The translations under genes and the position numbers were made by a program. DNA of 64,000 nt from Amphiura filiformis. Taxonomy: Eukaryota > Echinodermata > Ophiuroidea > Amphilepidida > Amphiuridae. Under the pieces are notes generated by a model that worked only from the letters and a program-made list of their open reading frames with translations, was not told where the DNA came from and did no database searches. Below, in pieces: positions 48,693 to 61,899 of the stretch. The first letter of the stretch is position 1; every line of letters begins with the position of its first letter. The stretch covers positions 34,873,380 to 34,937,379 of the forward strand of contig NC_092646.1 of NCBI RefSeq assembly GCF_039555335.1, written 5' to 3'.

Positions 48693-51369
48693 TTAGAGGT
48701 TGACGCAGGTGTCGACAGCGGATTTTCCAGGTATGGATCCTGTAAAACGTAGATAAAATCATAGAATACCAATGAATACTTAAGCTTAATGTGTTATTAA
48801 GAGAAAAGTAAATGAAAACACACTATATAGGTATATACGTAAGATTGTGCTTGAAACAGATTTACAGAATGGGTCTCCTTTTGCATTTTTATTTTTGTTT
48901 GTTTGTATTTTGTTTTAGAAGAATTTTAGAACAGCAAAGATTTAATATAGCCTACTAACCATGAACAGCAGGGTCATCTATATCATTACAGATTTCACGG
49001 TAGGCTCTTGAATTGACAAGTTTATTAAAGGCTGGATCCCACCAATTCTTCAAGAGAGAATCTTTGCGCATCATCACTGACGGTCCTGTAAATAGGAGAA
49101 GAACATTATGCTGTTTGGAGTTTGTAGTTTTTATTTTCACTCCATCCCAGCTATCAATTTTTCGTTGTTACAACGTCGTCTAAAAGTTATATAAAGTCGT
49201 ATAAACGTAATATATGGACGTTGTAAGTACGTAAATCTGTGAACTCGTATTCGTGTTGTGACAACGTTATTTCCGAACGTTAATGTAACGTTATTATGAT
49301 GTTGTTTCGACATCAAGTTGTAAACGTCGAAACAACGTCACTATGACGTTATATCAACGTCCGAAAATAACAACGTTCACAAATTAACGCAATTACGACG
49401 TCCGTTGATTACGTTGTATCGGGGTCAGACCATGGCATTTATACGGCGTTGTAATAACGTGCTTTATACGTCGAGACAACGTGATTATGACATTATATTT
49501 TAATGTTAAAACATCCGGCAACAATGATGCTCAATCCCAAAAAGGGAGAGCGTATAAACATTCAAAGTTTAGAAATCCAGGAATAGAAGTCGTGACTTTG
49601 AGTTTTACGCTAAAGGCGATTGTCAGACGATACGATGGAGACATTTTGGCTGGACAACCATCTCCTTGGAATGGAAGAATTTACATTCCATGGTGTCAAC
49701 ATCCAAACTATTTTTCAGATTCGTATTTGTGTGACGTTTTCTGCACGTATTATTCAAACGTTGTCACCAGGTCTGGTCAAACATTGCATCAACGTCGAAA
49801 CAACGTCATAATGACGTTATACCAACGTCCAAAAAGCAACGTCGAAAATAGCGTTGTCACTACACGAATACGAGTTCACAGATTTACGTATTTACAACGT
49901 AAATGACAACCTAAGTCCAACGTCAGCGAACGTCGTGAAAATGTAGTGTGTTAGCTGGGATAACGCATCAATATCCGGTATATTCGAGAGAGTTCATATG
50001 CCAACACTTACATTAACACATACACAGACGTCAGTTAAATCAATTCACCTTTTGGGGCGCCCGCTACGGTGGTGCCCCATTATTGCTTGAATTTGCAAAT
50101 TGCTTCAAATTTCGTTTTTTCTAGATTTACTTTGCATCTGTTTTCTTGAAAAATACGTGCTTAGCTAACTTTGTTTTGATTTTATTACTGTTTATTAATA
50201 TGCATTGAATGCAAGTACAGTAGTTCAATATACAGCAGTAATTAGCGCTTAAAATACGAAATTATTGAAAATGTCTTGTAGGGAGGTCTTCTAAACACGC
50301 AAACGCCATTACATGCAATCAAGAGATTTCAAGAGATGGCCCTCTGAACACAGAGTACGATCCAGGTGAAGTGCGGCATGATTTACTGGAATAAACAGAG
50401 ACGACATAACCGCACACTCGTATGACACGTATTTTGCCCAATAAAAGAGAAAGTGAAGACTGGTTTCCTCGGTAGAGAGCCTGGTGTCCGATTTCTTGAT
50501 TTCTTGTAGGGGGTGCATGTGTGTTCGTGTGTGTGTGTGTGTGTGGGGGGGGTGTGGGGGGGTTGAGAGGTGTGTGGTGGGTAGGATGGGTAGGATGGAA
50601 GGGGTCCACAAAATCCACAATTTTATTTTCCTAGATAATTGATTGATTTTGTATTCCGGTACTACGGGCTGGCGGATTTTTAAAGTTTGGTCGGTCAGTT
50701 GGGCTATTGTTTTTGAAACTCATTCCTCAGCATATAACCGCTGAACGTAGGCTGTTTCAGTTGCGTATTAGTTTGATGAGTGAGTATAGTCTGATCAATT
50801 GTCTCAAATACAGCGCTTAGGTCTAACAAGGCCAGAACTGCCTAAGTATTCGAATGATTACCCAGCAAACACAAAAACGTTTTTAAAACATTTTAAATAA
50901 GTCATATTTTGGGTTTTGGTTTAGGTAAAAACGTTTTAATAACATTAAAATGTCGGGTTATATAAAGGTCATGATAACGTTTTAAAACGTTTTGTATGAA
51001 AACACACTACAACAATATTTTTAATGTTTTCAAAAAATGTTATTGGGCTTATTTGGCCTCTCCTTCACATGTTTTTTTTTTCACCCTTTCATATTATTCT
51101 CTTTCGTTTTCAAAATCTACTGAGTTACTGGTACTTTAATTAACTTTTTGTACAAATTAAATTTGTATCATTAATTGATATATAATCATAATCTTGCTGT
51201 GTAAATATTTTTATATAAATTTGTCCTACTATATATAATTTCGGAAATTGCGATTGTGATTTGTAATATAACCATTTAATTCTGTATTATCATTCAGATA
51301 CATTTCATTATGTTACCAACTTAATTAAATTTGTTTTTGTTATTGATGCTTAAATTTTGTATATAATAC

Positions 51370-51401
<32 letters not shown>

Positions 51402-52957
51402 ATTTTGGAAATATTGTTATCTATATATATGTGAAATCATGTGTGAATAAATTGAATGAATGAATGAATGAATGAAACTATTTTTGCAAACATTTTTGCC
51501 AAATATTGTGTCAATACTTAAATAACATTATGTTCAAATATTTGAACCCAGCAAACACAGAAATGTTCTTAAAATGTTTTTTCAAAACCTTTTAATGACA
51601 TTTAAATGTCGGGTTATATAAAGGTCATGAAAACGTTTTTAAAACGTTATTGAAAATATTTTGGGCAAACATTTTTCGCAAAATATTTTTTCAACACCAA
51701 AATAACATTCTGTTTAGAATGTTTTGTATCAAGCTTTCAAGAACGTTTTTGGAATGTTATTAAAACGTTTTTATACCCTTTATATAACCCGACATTTAAA
51801 CGTTTTCTGTAAAACATTATTGTTTGCTGAGCAGTAGATTATCAAAAAAAGTATTTTAAGGTTATGAAAACGTTTTGTACTCTTAATATACCCTTTATAT
51901 ATATAACCCGACATTTAAACATTTTCTGACAACCTTTTATAACCTTTTGCGAATGATGTCGAAAACGTTTTGTGTTTGCTGGGTAGTGAATGAGCCTGAC
52001 CCCTCAGATGGGAGGTGTTTGGTACCAGTTGGGGGGAGGGGGCAAAGCTGCACTGCTATCAGAGATAGATGACATCATGGGCTACACAAAAATGCCTGAT
52101 AGCAATTGAACCGGGGTAGCTTTTGGCGTGAAAAGGTCATCAAACTTTACACAGGGTCAAATTTCAAACTTGCACAAATTGTATTCAAAACTATTTCTCT
52201 TGACACAAGGATTCAGGAAATGTATAGTTTGACCTATTTAGGACGTACCGTTTTTGAGTTATAGCCTATAAGAGGCTGTGCAATAATTACGAAACCTGGT
52301 GGGACGGTAAAATGGGCAGGGGGGGGGGGCGCAAGTTCTTAACTGTTCTTAACTAGACCAACCAAAATAAGGTTGCAGCACGTACCTCCAAACAGACATG
52401 ATTCATATTCCCTGACTAATTCCAACCTTCCATCCTGTGGCGCGGGTGCTTGAGCTGAGATGAATATGGCATCAACCTTAATAATATTTACAACAAGATA
52501 ATGAGAAAGGTGTACATATTTAATATTTAGTGCATGTAATATTTAGTAAATTAATTAAATTAATTAAATAATTAGCGTAGCTAGAGCTTGTGGCGCCCGG
52601 GGCAAGGGTACATAATTACGCCCTCCGTAAAATAATTACGCGCGGACCGCGCGAAAAATTTTAATAATAATTTTGGTTATACTGAATTTCAGTGAATATC
52701 GGTTTGCTCGGTAGAGTGAATATCGGTCTTAAATGAAATTGATCTTTCAAATGAGTATTTGTGCTGAAATTCTCACGAATCGCAAGAAAATTTTGACTTT
52801 CACTGTTTGGAGGGGGCACAAAATCTATGCTATATTGGTCAAATTGGCGTTCCTAAGGTGGCGCGCAGGGCACGTGCCCCCCTCTGCCCCACGTCGCTAT
52901 GCCAATGTTTCAGTTTTATATCGTTAGCAAAACGTAAGATCCCTTTTGGGTGGCAAT

Positions 52958-53048
<91 letters not shown>

Positions 53049-56000
53049 TCTCTCTTATACTTCCGGCTCACTCCATGGTTGTCTTAATTATACCAATAAC
53101 ATGGACTATTAAAAATATTATTTACCTCTCCACTTTCAAGGCCTTCTACAATGCTCTGGAGGTTCGATTCAGTTTCATATCCAACTACTTGGTCATCTCT
53201 GATGTCATAGCCCTGTATAAATCATCAAATATAGGATCCATAACTTTTAAGTTCTCCTGAAGGCTTTTTGAAATAAATGATAAAACAATTACGAACTGTA
53301 AACATTTAATTTGCTTTGATTAGCCTTATTTGTGTTTATACATACCTGGACAAATTTATAGCGTCACACATCATTGTGACCGGTCACAATGGTTCATTAT
53401 GTGACGTTCATTATGTAGCAGTCAAGTCAGCTCAATCGGTAAGGCGTTCGACTATGGTGCGAGAGGTTGCGGCTTAATGGAATGATGTGTTTGTTAAGGG
53501 GATGAACATGATGAATAGGCCGGCCTATTTTACTGTTTTAAAGTTGTCTCCTATGGAATTTTTAAAACGGCCTCATTTTTTACATTAAAAAAAACCCGCA
53601 GTGATTTATAGTGCGCTACCCACAGGCACAACGCCTAGACGTTGATCCACAGGCCTCAGCATACTTTACAGATTGTCGCTGACCACTACGGTCCCACACC
53701 ATTCCATAAACCATTTAACAACAAATCAGGGACTTTGCTGCTTCAAGAGCGCACACCCTAGACATTCCACAAATAACCTTCGCAACCAGGATCAGCTACC
53801 CGAGTTTCGTACGGGTTACAACGAGACAATTAGCAGTAAGTTCCTTGTCCAAGGGAATTTCAAGCTAACTCAATTTTTCAACGAGAGCGTACTACACGGT
53901 TGTTTGATGTATATAGAATTGGCTTCATTATTAACTAAATGCAAACTATAGATGGCGCTATTTATCCTAAATCATATTTCTTTATTTGCAAGGGGTAGGT
54001 GATTAATACTCTCATTAAAACAGCTGGAATAGGTGAAACAAGCAACATGTCTGACGCTATACATTTGTCCATATTAACATTTTTTAAACCATTTTTCCAT
54101 TTATTTCGAAAAGCGTCTTAACCAAATGGCCTAAGAAGATTCAGTATTCCTGACACAGAATATTTTCAAGATTTCGAAGAGAACAATGTGATGCTACAAT
54201 GTGATGGCCGAACGCTTTACGAAGAATCTTTGAGTTAAATACATGACTGAACTTACAGACACGCTGAGGAAACATCCCAAGTCAGCCCACCATCCACTTA
54301 GAATTCCAATCTTGATCCCATTAAGGTTGTCTGCATCTACACCCCTTGGATTGCCGGAGAGAGTAAGCAGTACAGGTCGATCTGCTTTAGCAGTACTTGT
54401 TGAAAACTTGAGGGATCGGAGCCTTTCTGATGAGATGGCAAAACCTGACACAAAGAAAAACGTGACAGACAATGATATTTATTTCTGGTTTGTACATTTG
54501 GGATTCCGAAGGAGCTTCTGCTCCTATCCGCTGTGATTGAAAAACTATTGGTGGAATAGAAGGATATTTAAGTCATGTAAAGACTGGCTTGCATTTTGGG
54601 AATCTGAAGGGGCTGAATACGGGGCTGAATAGAATGTTTATTGTGATAGCTAGTATGGTCTCCGATTGTTTAAACTAAAAGAATTCGCGTAACTCCATTT
54701 GACAATACAAACGTGCATCCTCTGGTTCTCTTACTGTTAATATGTGTCTCACATTTTAAGTATCTTGGCATTTTTTTGACCAGCGGTTAACCTGTAAGCA
54801 CCAAATTGATAAAATTTGCATGTCTATTTATAAATATATTGGTCTTTTTTACCGTATCAGAAATGTTTTAATTGTTAACTGTTGACACCCTAAGGTTGTT
54901 CCCTTGTTTTACCTAAAGTTGATTATTGTAATCTTATTTGTTTTTTGATCATTGTAAATATCATACATGTCTCAAATTTTTTAAATGTCGGGGGGTACCT
55001 GGGGCGCTGATAACCCCCCCCCCCCAACCTCTGCAATATAAGTTTATTGATGATTATAATAAGTACAGTCTCAGATCAACTACTGGGAATTAGGTTATCA
55101 ATAAGATGTGAACTGAGACTAGCAAGAGAACTTTTCTGTTTAGGGGGCCTGGAATGATCTTCCCCGAAATACCTGCCAACACAAATGTTTCAAGAACATA
55201 TATAGTAACTTGCAATAATCTCTCCAAATTTTCCTGTTTAACTAACGTAAGGTTACGCTTAGTGGTGCATATAGGCTTCCTGGACAATAAGGGTTTTGGG
55301 TGTGGGCTGGGAGTCCCCCCAGTGGAGGTCCCACCTGCAAATGAGGGGGCTTTTATGTCTGTGCGTGATTTCTTTTTCATGGCAGGAGAGCCTATGTGCA
55401 CCGCTGGGCGAGTCCTTGTGGTATTTGGGCTTATGCACTTTCTTAATATATGGGGTAATTTTAAATATTTTCTTTTCTTTTATGCAGCTTTTGTAAATGT
55501 AATAATTTTATGTAATTTTAATTTCTTTTAGCTAGTATGTGCATAAATTATATGGTATTAATTGTATGCCTTCTATGTATATTTTAAAATAATTGTGCTG
55601 GTCACTGATTGCATGTCCAAGGTTAAAGAAGAAATAAATAAATACATTTGTTTATTGAACTATCAAAAGTTTTATCAAAGTCTCAAAGCAAATGGAGTAA
55701 TAAAAGTTAAGGTTACCCATACAACCGTCCAACCATCTTCCCAGTAAAGCTTGTTGTGGATATCCACCAGCCCAACAATCTCGCCAGTTAGAGTCGAGAA
55801 TCTCGCAATTCTTTCCGGCAATTTCACACACTATAAAGACAGAATTAAGGTTAGCAACTGTTTTAAACTGTTGCTATTTGGTAGTTCACAGCATCTTGCA
55901 AATGGTAGTGAGCTATGGCAAAAATTACATTGATCATTTCATAGCGAGTGTGTAGAAGAATTCAAATAGCACAGATATAGTTTTGTAGGACCTATGGTTC

Positions 56001-58842
56001 TTGAGTTATGTTGTAAAGAGGGCTGAAACAACAACACGTTTGTAAAACGTACATAACTCATTAACAACAATAAATCATGCAAGTTTTCTAAGTATATGAT
56101 TTGTAGAATGAAATGTTGCAAAACATCAAAGTTCTATTTTCAAAAATATATTAATTACGATAATGAGAATCGATTTTTTTGGCTGCTTGGACAAAAAATA
56201 CATCGTGTACCCTTTATGGATCGTTAACGTAACATCCACTTAAACATGGAGTGAGAGACCGTGGCGCAGAGGTCAGAGGGACAGAAGAAACCAGGTCCTT
56301 TCCAGATACTGTTATGACATGTCATCTCATTATAAGCCAAATTAACCTCCTATTCCTTTGTTCATGGTTTCCTATAAAACATGCCATTTTTGTTTATTGT
56401 AAACCCTTAGGAGTAAACTGGGTTAATCGCAGTTTATTATGATCCTATCATTTGTAAGTGTGTTCTTCTGATTGTTTTTAATACTATTAATTGACCATGT
56501 TGGAAAAATCTGGTTTTTAGTTTGAAAATTCTAAAACGTTATTGAAAGTTTTTGCTTTTCTCCATGGGCCGGTGGCCTAAAGAGGTTATAAATAAACCGC
56601 ACTGGAAATATTTTTGCTCAGTAAATGGAATATCATTAGCTCGTATTACCTTCGTTTATAACATCAATGAGATGGCCTCGCAATTGCCTGGTTTTCCGGT
56701 CTCTGAAATTTTAAGAATGAACAAAATTCTTGTGTGTTAAACAGAACCTTATATAAGTAAATACATGTGTGTTTATGCGTTTGTATTTCCTGTTGTTATG
56801 TGCTTTTCACACATTCCAATCATGGAGTTTGTTCACGAACGTGTATCACTTGAATAGAGTGAAATTGTACTAAATAATGCACGGCTACAGAGATTAGATG
56901 TGTCTAATGCACGAGCCCCGAAGGAGAGTGCATTAGACGCATCAACATCTCAGTACAAGTGCATTATATTGTACAATATCTCGAGCAAAAATTGAGTACT
57001 ACATTTATTAACCTTTCATACACGAGAACATTTTATAACAAATTGATCACTACAAATATTGGAAAATAGAACCAAACATAAATGCATCATCCCGTCCAAA
57101 ATTGAATCAATCCTATGTGACGCGAACGCGTGAGAAAGCACTGCGCGAAGTACACGGAGTGCCATTATACACAATCAATGCACTCCGCGTAGTTTTCTAA
57201 TCATTTTCTGATCGGCTGCTTTAATATAGGAGTGCATGAATTTTCTATATTCACATACCAACATACACAGATGTTTTACAGTGTATGAAGGCGGATAGTT
57301 TCAAAAGACGCATACTACTATATACTTAACGTCCAAGATTACATCTTGGAAGTCCAAGAACTATTTCGTGGTAGATTCAAATCGTATTCAATAATTGACC
57401 AATGGACGTCCAAGAAAATCTTTTAAGATTTCTAAAATCTTAGGCGTCTAAGATTTCATTGGCCAGGAATTAACACGCTTATATTCTTGGAGGTCGAAGA
57501 ATTTTTCTGCATATTTAATGTTAAACGTCAATTGCATCTTGGACGTCCAAGATTAGGCGTATAAACTTAGACGTCTTTTGACCACGGTTTGAATGTGTGA
57601 AAAATTATTTCCACGTGTGGGCAAATTTACAAGACAGGGTCCATTTTGTAGTTATGTTGTGTGAGTGTGGGTATGTTACTTAACTCTCTCCACGCGGGTG
57701 TCGACTGCAGACGACAAGTTTAAAAAAACCCTCAAAAATTCATACATTTCAGAATTGTAAATGTTCATAATCATATTCGAAATCAGCATGAAAAGTGCAT
57801 TAAAATGAGTACAAACAAGCCTAGTATTGGTTCAGCGGTTTTGAAGACAGCATGTGATATTTTGAGAAAATATTTCAAAACTTGGGACTTTTTATGTTGA
57901 AACCTATAGCTAGCATGTAGAGTATTAATGTATTTACTATAAATACTTACATGTAGATGTTACGGTTTTCCTTATCTCCCGCAAAAAAGGACCACACTGA
58001 TTCATCATAATGCAATCCATTGCCGGCACTGCTACCACTAGGATAATCTGGAATGCAATCAATCACATTTATAGAAATTTCAATTAAATTCGACGTTATG
58101 ATAAGGAGTGATTGCAAACTCTGCTTTTGCATGAGATCATCTGTCGGCCACATACAACATACACACACCGCCCCCATCCCACCCCCATTTCCACCCACAC
58201 ACATATATACATCCTACACACAAAACAGTTATAATAATTCGAGTGAATCAGATAGTGGCGTATCATGGCAAGATACGCCACTATGTGATGCCACTATTCG
58301 ATACGATACGTCACTTCGTATGATACACCACCATGTGATGTAGGAAAAACAATAAATATAGGAAAAAGTGCATCACATAGTGTAGTATTGGGGCAGAAGT
58401 CATAAACCCGACGAAATGTCACTAAAGTGAATTGATTATTTCAGGCAATTTGTAAAAGAAGGAATTTTTGCCTTCGTGAGACATTGTCTCATATGTTCAT
58501 ACTCTTCAATTACATGAAATGACCATTTGCCCGATGAAGATAAAATAAGCAATGAATCCTATTTAGAGAGAATTTCTATACCTGCATTACGTCCTCCAGA
58601 ATCCAAACCGTTTTGAATATTATTATTTCCTTACCCATGTTACCTTCATTGTGTTCTTCATATCTGCCCGAATCGGAACCTTCCACATTGATATTGATAG
58701 GTGCGTCACCGCCTCTGTTATAGTTCAATACTGCCATTACCATTCCAGCCGCAGCTACAATCCCGACAATAAGAACCAGAATGCACAGGAGGACAAAAAC
58801 ACTGCCTCCTCCATCTTCTTTTGCGTATTTTTCTTGTCCCAT
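48693..58842 (-). CDS. Gene D: type II membrane-anchored solute-binding-protein-like protein, complete
   Basis: Nine coding exons: 58842-58635, 58047-57951, 56702-56650, 55830-55717, 54444-54257, 53212-53126, 52476-52386, 49085-48960, 48739-48693. Total 1011 bases, 336 residues plus stop. Residues 1-14 form a polar tail, 15-39 a single membrane segment with Cys20, and 40-78 an acidic/Gly linker. The solute-binding-like domain follows: G-H-L-I-D-V-I (about 111-117), Cys121 and Cys128 spaced as in HisJ/LAO, W-L-D-G-C-M (152-157), Arg165 at the ligand-carboxylate position, lobe 2 start N-L-N-G-I-K-I-G, Trp209-Trp210 where bacterial proteins have a small hydroxyl pair, V-D-A-I-F-I-S with Ser256 where HisJ has its ligand Asp, and a Cys312/Cys333 pair near the end. 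There is no signal cleavage site and no second membrane segment, so a type II surface or luminal protein is inferred. Function and ligand unknown. Confidence 0.88.
49146..49959. repeat. 814-base foldback with CCCAGCTA termini and AACGTC repeats
   Basis: Ends CCCAGCTATC and GTTAGCTGGG, like the CCCAGC family but with a different interior: multiple AACGTCGAAACAACGTCA motifs and long arms (TGTGAACTCGTATTCGTG against CACGAATACGAGTTCACA). It sits just before exon 8 of gene D in intron 7. An open frame inside is not credible as a gene. Confidence 0.7.
50519..50585. repeat. GT/G-rich microsatellite
   Basis: TGTG repeats merging into a G-rich run in gene D intron 7. Confidence 0.85.
50861..51983. 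repeat. CCCAGC-family MITE split by a nested insertion
   Basis: Full termini at both ends. Aligned with 44437-45133, the element is interrupted at about 51046-51475. Confidence 0.75.
51046..51475 (+). repeat. Nested LINE/SINE 3' fragment with GAAT tail
   Basis: An AT-rich segment ending in AATTGAATGAATGAATGAAT, inserted within the MITE. A short tandem tail after a 3' region is typical of truncated non-LTR elements. It contains an (AT)n run at 51376-51400. Confidence 0.6.
52570..52905. repeat. Transposon remnant in gene D intron 6, shared with gene C
   Basis: TTGTGGCGCCCGGGGCAAGG at left, GGCGCGCAGGGCACGTG at right. Homologous to 33105-33385. Confidence 0.6.
52963..53056. repeat. (TC)n microsatellite
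   Basis: About 90 bases of pure TC in gene D intron 6, 70 bases from exon 6. Confidence 0.95.
53424..53482 (+). repeat. Degenerate tRNA-like sequence
   Basis: AGTCAGCTCAATCGGTAAGG resembles box A; the downstream GGTTGCGGCTTAA is a poor box B. Likely an old SINE head in gene D intron 5. Confidence 0.35.
54725..55650 (+). repeat. LINE 3' fragment in gene D intron 4
   Basis: Homologous to 35160-36090. The segment near 54830 translates to K-Y-I-G-L-F-Y-R-I-R-N-V-L, as in the C-terminal part of non-LTR reverse transcriptases, with frameshifts and a stop. Ends near AGAAATAAATAAATA. Confidence 0.55.
56251..56350 (+). repeat. tRNA-like SINE head in gene D intron 3
   Basis: GAGACCGTGGCGCAGAGGTC has the best box A of the three copies. 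Same intron as in A and B, so it predates the duplications. Confidence 0.45.
58247..58292. repeat. Hairpin in gene D intron 1
   Basis: CAGATAGTGGCGTAT and ATACGCCACTATGTG arms around a short spacer; counterpart of the 8723 hairpin. Confidence 0.6.
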
Positions 58843-58927
58843 TTTACTGGTAGTAGGTGCTACAAACCTATCCTTTGCACACAAAATGAATATTAAACAG
58901 TGTCTGCAATGATGTTGTGTCTACCAG

Positions 58928-58937
58928 CCATACATTG
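58928..58937 (-). promoter_or_regulatory. Weak TATA-like element of gene D
   Basis: The minus strand reads CAATGTATGG about 90 bases before the start, aligned with the elements of A and C but with one change that weakens the TATA core. Confidence 0.3.
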
Positions 58938-59034
58938 ATAGTCTTTTGTCAGCTTTCGTTAGCTAGTAATATGACCGGACGGTCCGAATTTGACCGTTAT
59001 GGTTGGTGATTCTGATGAAAAACACTGACCCATA

Positions 59035-59165
59035 TAGATTTTGCGCCCAAATAGCACCTTATTATTTTGTACACCTTACTCTTTTGCTGACCATGACCAG
59101 ATTGCATATCCAAATGTAAGTGCCCACTAAACTTCGTGCATTGCTTTATACGGTTTATACTTTGG
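59035..59165 (-). promoter_or_regulatory. Conserved upstream block, gene D copy
   Basis: Contains GATTTTGCGCCCAAATAGCACC about 200 bases before the gene D start, then the ATGACCAGATTGCATAT and TTCGTGCATTGC parts. Same order as in A and C. Confidence 0.35.
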
Positions 59166-59244
59166 ACGTGTTGGAGAAATAAGTATTTTGTTGTAATCGC
59201 CTGTGGAAATCCTCACTTATCGAAGTCTTGAAAATTTTCACGCT

Positions 59245-59310
59245 TAATAAGGGAGGGTGGTCCCAATATGGATTTATATACCAAACTACCAAACACTATT
59301 CTTTGTGATA
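59245..59310. repeat. Single minisatellite unit upstream of gene D
   Basis: One degenerate copy of the 72-base unit at the same relative place as the arrays before genes A and C: an unexpanded locus. Confidence 0.55.
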
Positions 59311-59943
59311 CCAAATAATACCTATGTGTCTCTTCTATTCATTGATATCAAAATAAGTACCAATATTCTCAACATGAAAATCTGGAAATGAACAAAACAT
59401 AGGCCACAAAATCGTACAAACATGCGATTTTTTACCAGTTTTTGACTAAATATTCTAATATCAATATCAACTTTTAACTCAACATAATTATATTTGATCG
59501 ACCACAATGCTACCCCTCCCGTAAAGTAGTAGGTCAGAAAAGGAATATCTAAATGCAACCTTTAACCTTTTTGTTTATAACTCCAGAACCATACATCACA
59601 GGTAACGCTAAAACCAAGCCAAACCATTTAAGAGCTTATTTGAGATTTAGATACACCAGAAAAATCTGATAGGGAGGTTGGTACACTTTGTAAGAGTGAT
59701 TTGCTTTCTGTTACATTGAAAGAGTAAGTATACATTTGTTTTTGGTATACTTGCGTATTGGCTTATTTCGTTTCAAGGTATAACATAACCCTTGCCTTTA
59801 AACCTCGATCAACATGATCAAATTCGTCACTCAATTAAACACATACTAAAATGATAATGATAAGAAAATCAAACTCAAATTATGTATATAAATCATATAT
59901 TTTGATTTTGAACCCTTTAATAATTTACATCTCTGGTACGATT

Positions 59944-60221
59944 CGGCAATTCCAGTTGAAATCCACACTACCCCTGTGGACGAGTTGGGAAATATCTTCC
60001 ACAGAGGGAGTATGTTTTTCAAATGTAATTGATCCGTGTTAATCATTTTGAAACTACCCCTGTATTATGGCTTTACCCATATCTTTCACAACTGGCGTGA
60101 GTATTTCAAATGGAAGTTACCCAATTGTCAATTATATTTGAAACTTATACTCCCTCTGTGGAAGACTTTAGCTAAATCTTCCACAGGACAGGGTTAGTGT
60201 GGATTTTAAATGGAATTGCCC
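59944..60221. repeat. 278-base MITE, second full copy
   Basis: GGCAATTCCAGTTGAAATCC at left, GGATTTTAAATGGAATTGCC at right. Same family as 12742-13020. Confidence 0.65.
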
Positions 60222-61738
60222 ATTTCGGGTAAGAATAAAATACCGGAACATTAGAAACATAGTTGAAAAACAATATACATTTATTAACATTCTTGGGTGT
60301 GTTAATTGTAACTACGTAAAACTTTGCAAGAAAGCAACGGTATACTTTAAACCAAATGTTAAATGTTACATGTGTTTACTTCTTAATTTACCCACATTAT
60401 AGAAATATTTACAGATCACATGGTTGTACGAACCCTTTTTAATTCAAAGTCATTAATATCATATTTAGATAAAACACTACATGACTGGGAATGGTATTTA
60501 TCAAAATTACTGCTGATAATGATGATAAGGAACGTCCTATACTACATCTTTTTTTAGTAAAACACAACACAAATATGATAGATTCCCGAAAGGATCAAGA
60601 AGGTATAAAATAATAATCCAAAAGTTTATAATCCAAGAAAGGGTTCACTCTGTTTACCCAAACAGAAGAAAGATAATTACTCTACATCTAAAGCATCTAC
60701 ATCCTAGCTTGACCTAACTTTGAATAAAAAAAAACAGCTAAGATTCCATATTCCATGAAATTGCTAAAGGGCAACAAATATGTATTTAGTGTGTTTTTGT
60801 ATGCTAGAACAATCACACCTAAACAATACTTAATACTTGCACAAGTCTGCGCATGCCGAGTTTTGGTAAAGCTACTTCACGTTTTATCTATGTCCTGATA
60901 AGATGTTAATAAAACAAAGACAAACAAAAGGTATGCATGATTGTAAAATAAACTCGGGAGCATGCTATCCATAATCAACTTATTTTCGGAGGCACATAGT
61001 ATTTGATTTGTTGGTCCAACAAACAAGTAATATTTGTCGTAGGAGTAATGATGTAACAAGATTAATTACCATAGCAATAGGTGAATACAATTTTTGAATG
61101 GATTGCCCTGCATTACAAGCAGGCTGCACTCATCACCTCTCTGTTTATAGATTGAATATAATACTGCTCCTTTCAAAGACACGAATTATGTTGAAATAAC
61201 TAAAGATGTAAGATGTGAGTTATTTCAGCATAATGTAAAATTTATATAGAATCACGATCCATGTCTTTTGCCTTTTCTTTGACAATCAATGGTGCGATGC
61301 AGAGTTACAGCGTACGTCAAGTGCGGGGCGATACATTCAAAAATTTTGTTCACCTATCTCTATGGTAATTAATCCTGTTACATCACTACTTCTACAGCAA
61401 ATATCGTCACTGGCCAAATAAACCTATGAGCATTCGGTATTGGACCTGTGAAATCAAAAGCTCCTATGTGAAAATTGAGCCCAGATTCAAAACCTCCTTT
61501 GATATAAAATTGGATAGTACAAAAACTGTGTGCAGCTTGAAAGTAATACTGTTAATCCACAATGATTAAAGTAATACTGTTAATATATAATGATAGACAT
61601 TCTAACGCGAATTTAGGCTTCGGCAATGTCTATTCTGTCAAATCCACGCCTATGTTTGAATACATATGATTTGAGAACAAAAAAAAACTTAAGGCTGTTT
61701 TTTGATACTGGGGACGCATGTTTATATGACAAGTGTAG

Positions 61739-61764
61739 CAAAAAAAAAAAAAAAAAAAAAAAAA
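61739..61764. repeat. Poly-A run
   Basis: About 24 A residues about 90 bases downstream of the gene E stop in transcript terms. On the plus strand it could be a retroelement tail; no element body was recognised. Confidence 0.6.
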
Positions 61765-61851
61765 GTCCGGAGATATGTGACCTGATTGTGTCCCCCGGAT
61801 TGGTTAGATTATACGTTATTCTTTAGTGAAAAATATTTTCTATGATTTAAT

Positions 61852-61898
61852 TTAGAGGTTGACGCATGTATCAGCAGCGGAATTGCCCGGCTTGGATC
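61852..61898 (-). CDS. Gene E: final coding exon only, rest outside window
   Basis: A 47-base exon with the same acceptor (TTTTTACAG) and entry phase as exon 9 of B, C and D. It encodes S-K-P-G-N-S-A-A-D-T-C-V-N-L and a TAA stop. It differs from gene B's last exon by two residues (N for S, T for I), and about 2 kb of downstream sequence also matches gene B, so E is probably a B-type paralog. Exon 8 was not found between 61.9 and 64.0 kb, so exons 1-8 should lie to the right of the window. Confidence 0.75.
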
Positions 61899-61899
61899 C

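Noticed and set aside
49481..49906. 141-codon frame within 49146-49959
   Set aside because: It lies wholly inside a foldback element made of AACGTC repeats and has no recognisable domain.
48693..58842. Ionotropic glutamate receptor gene
   Set aside because: The two lobes are joined without any channel segments, and the only hydrophobic span is at the N-terminus.
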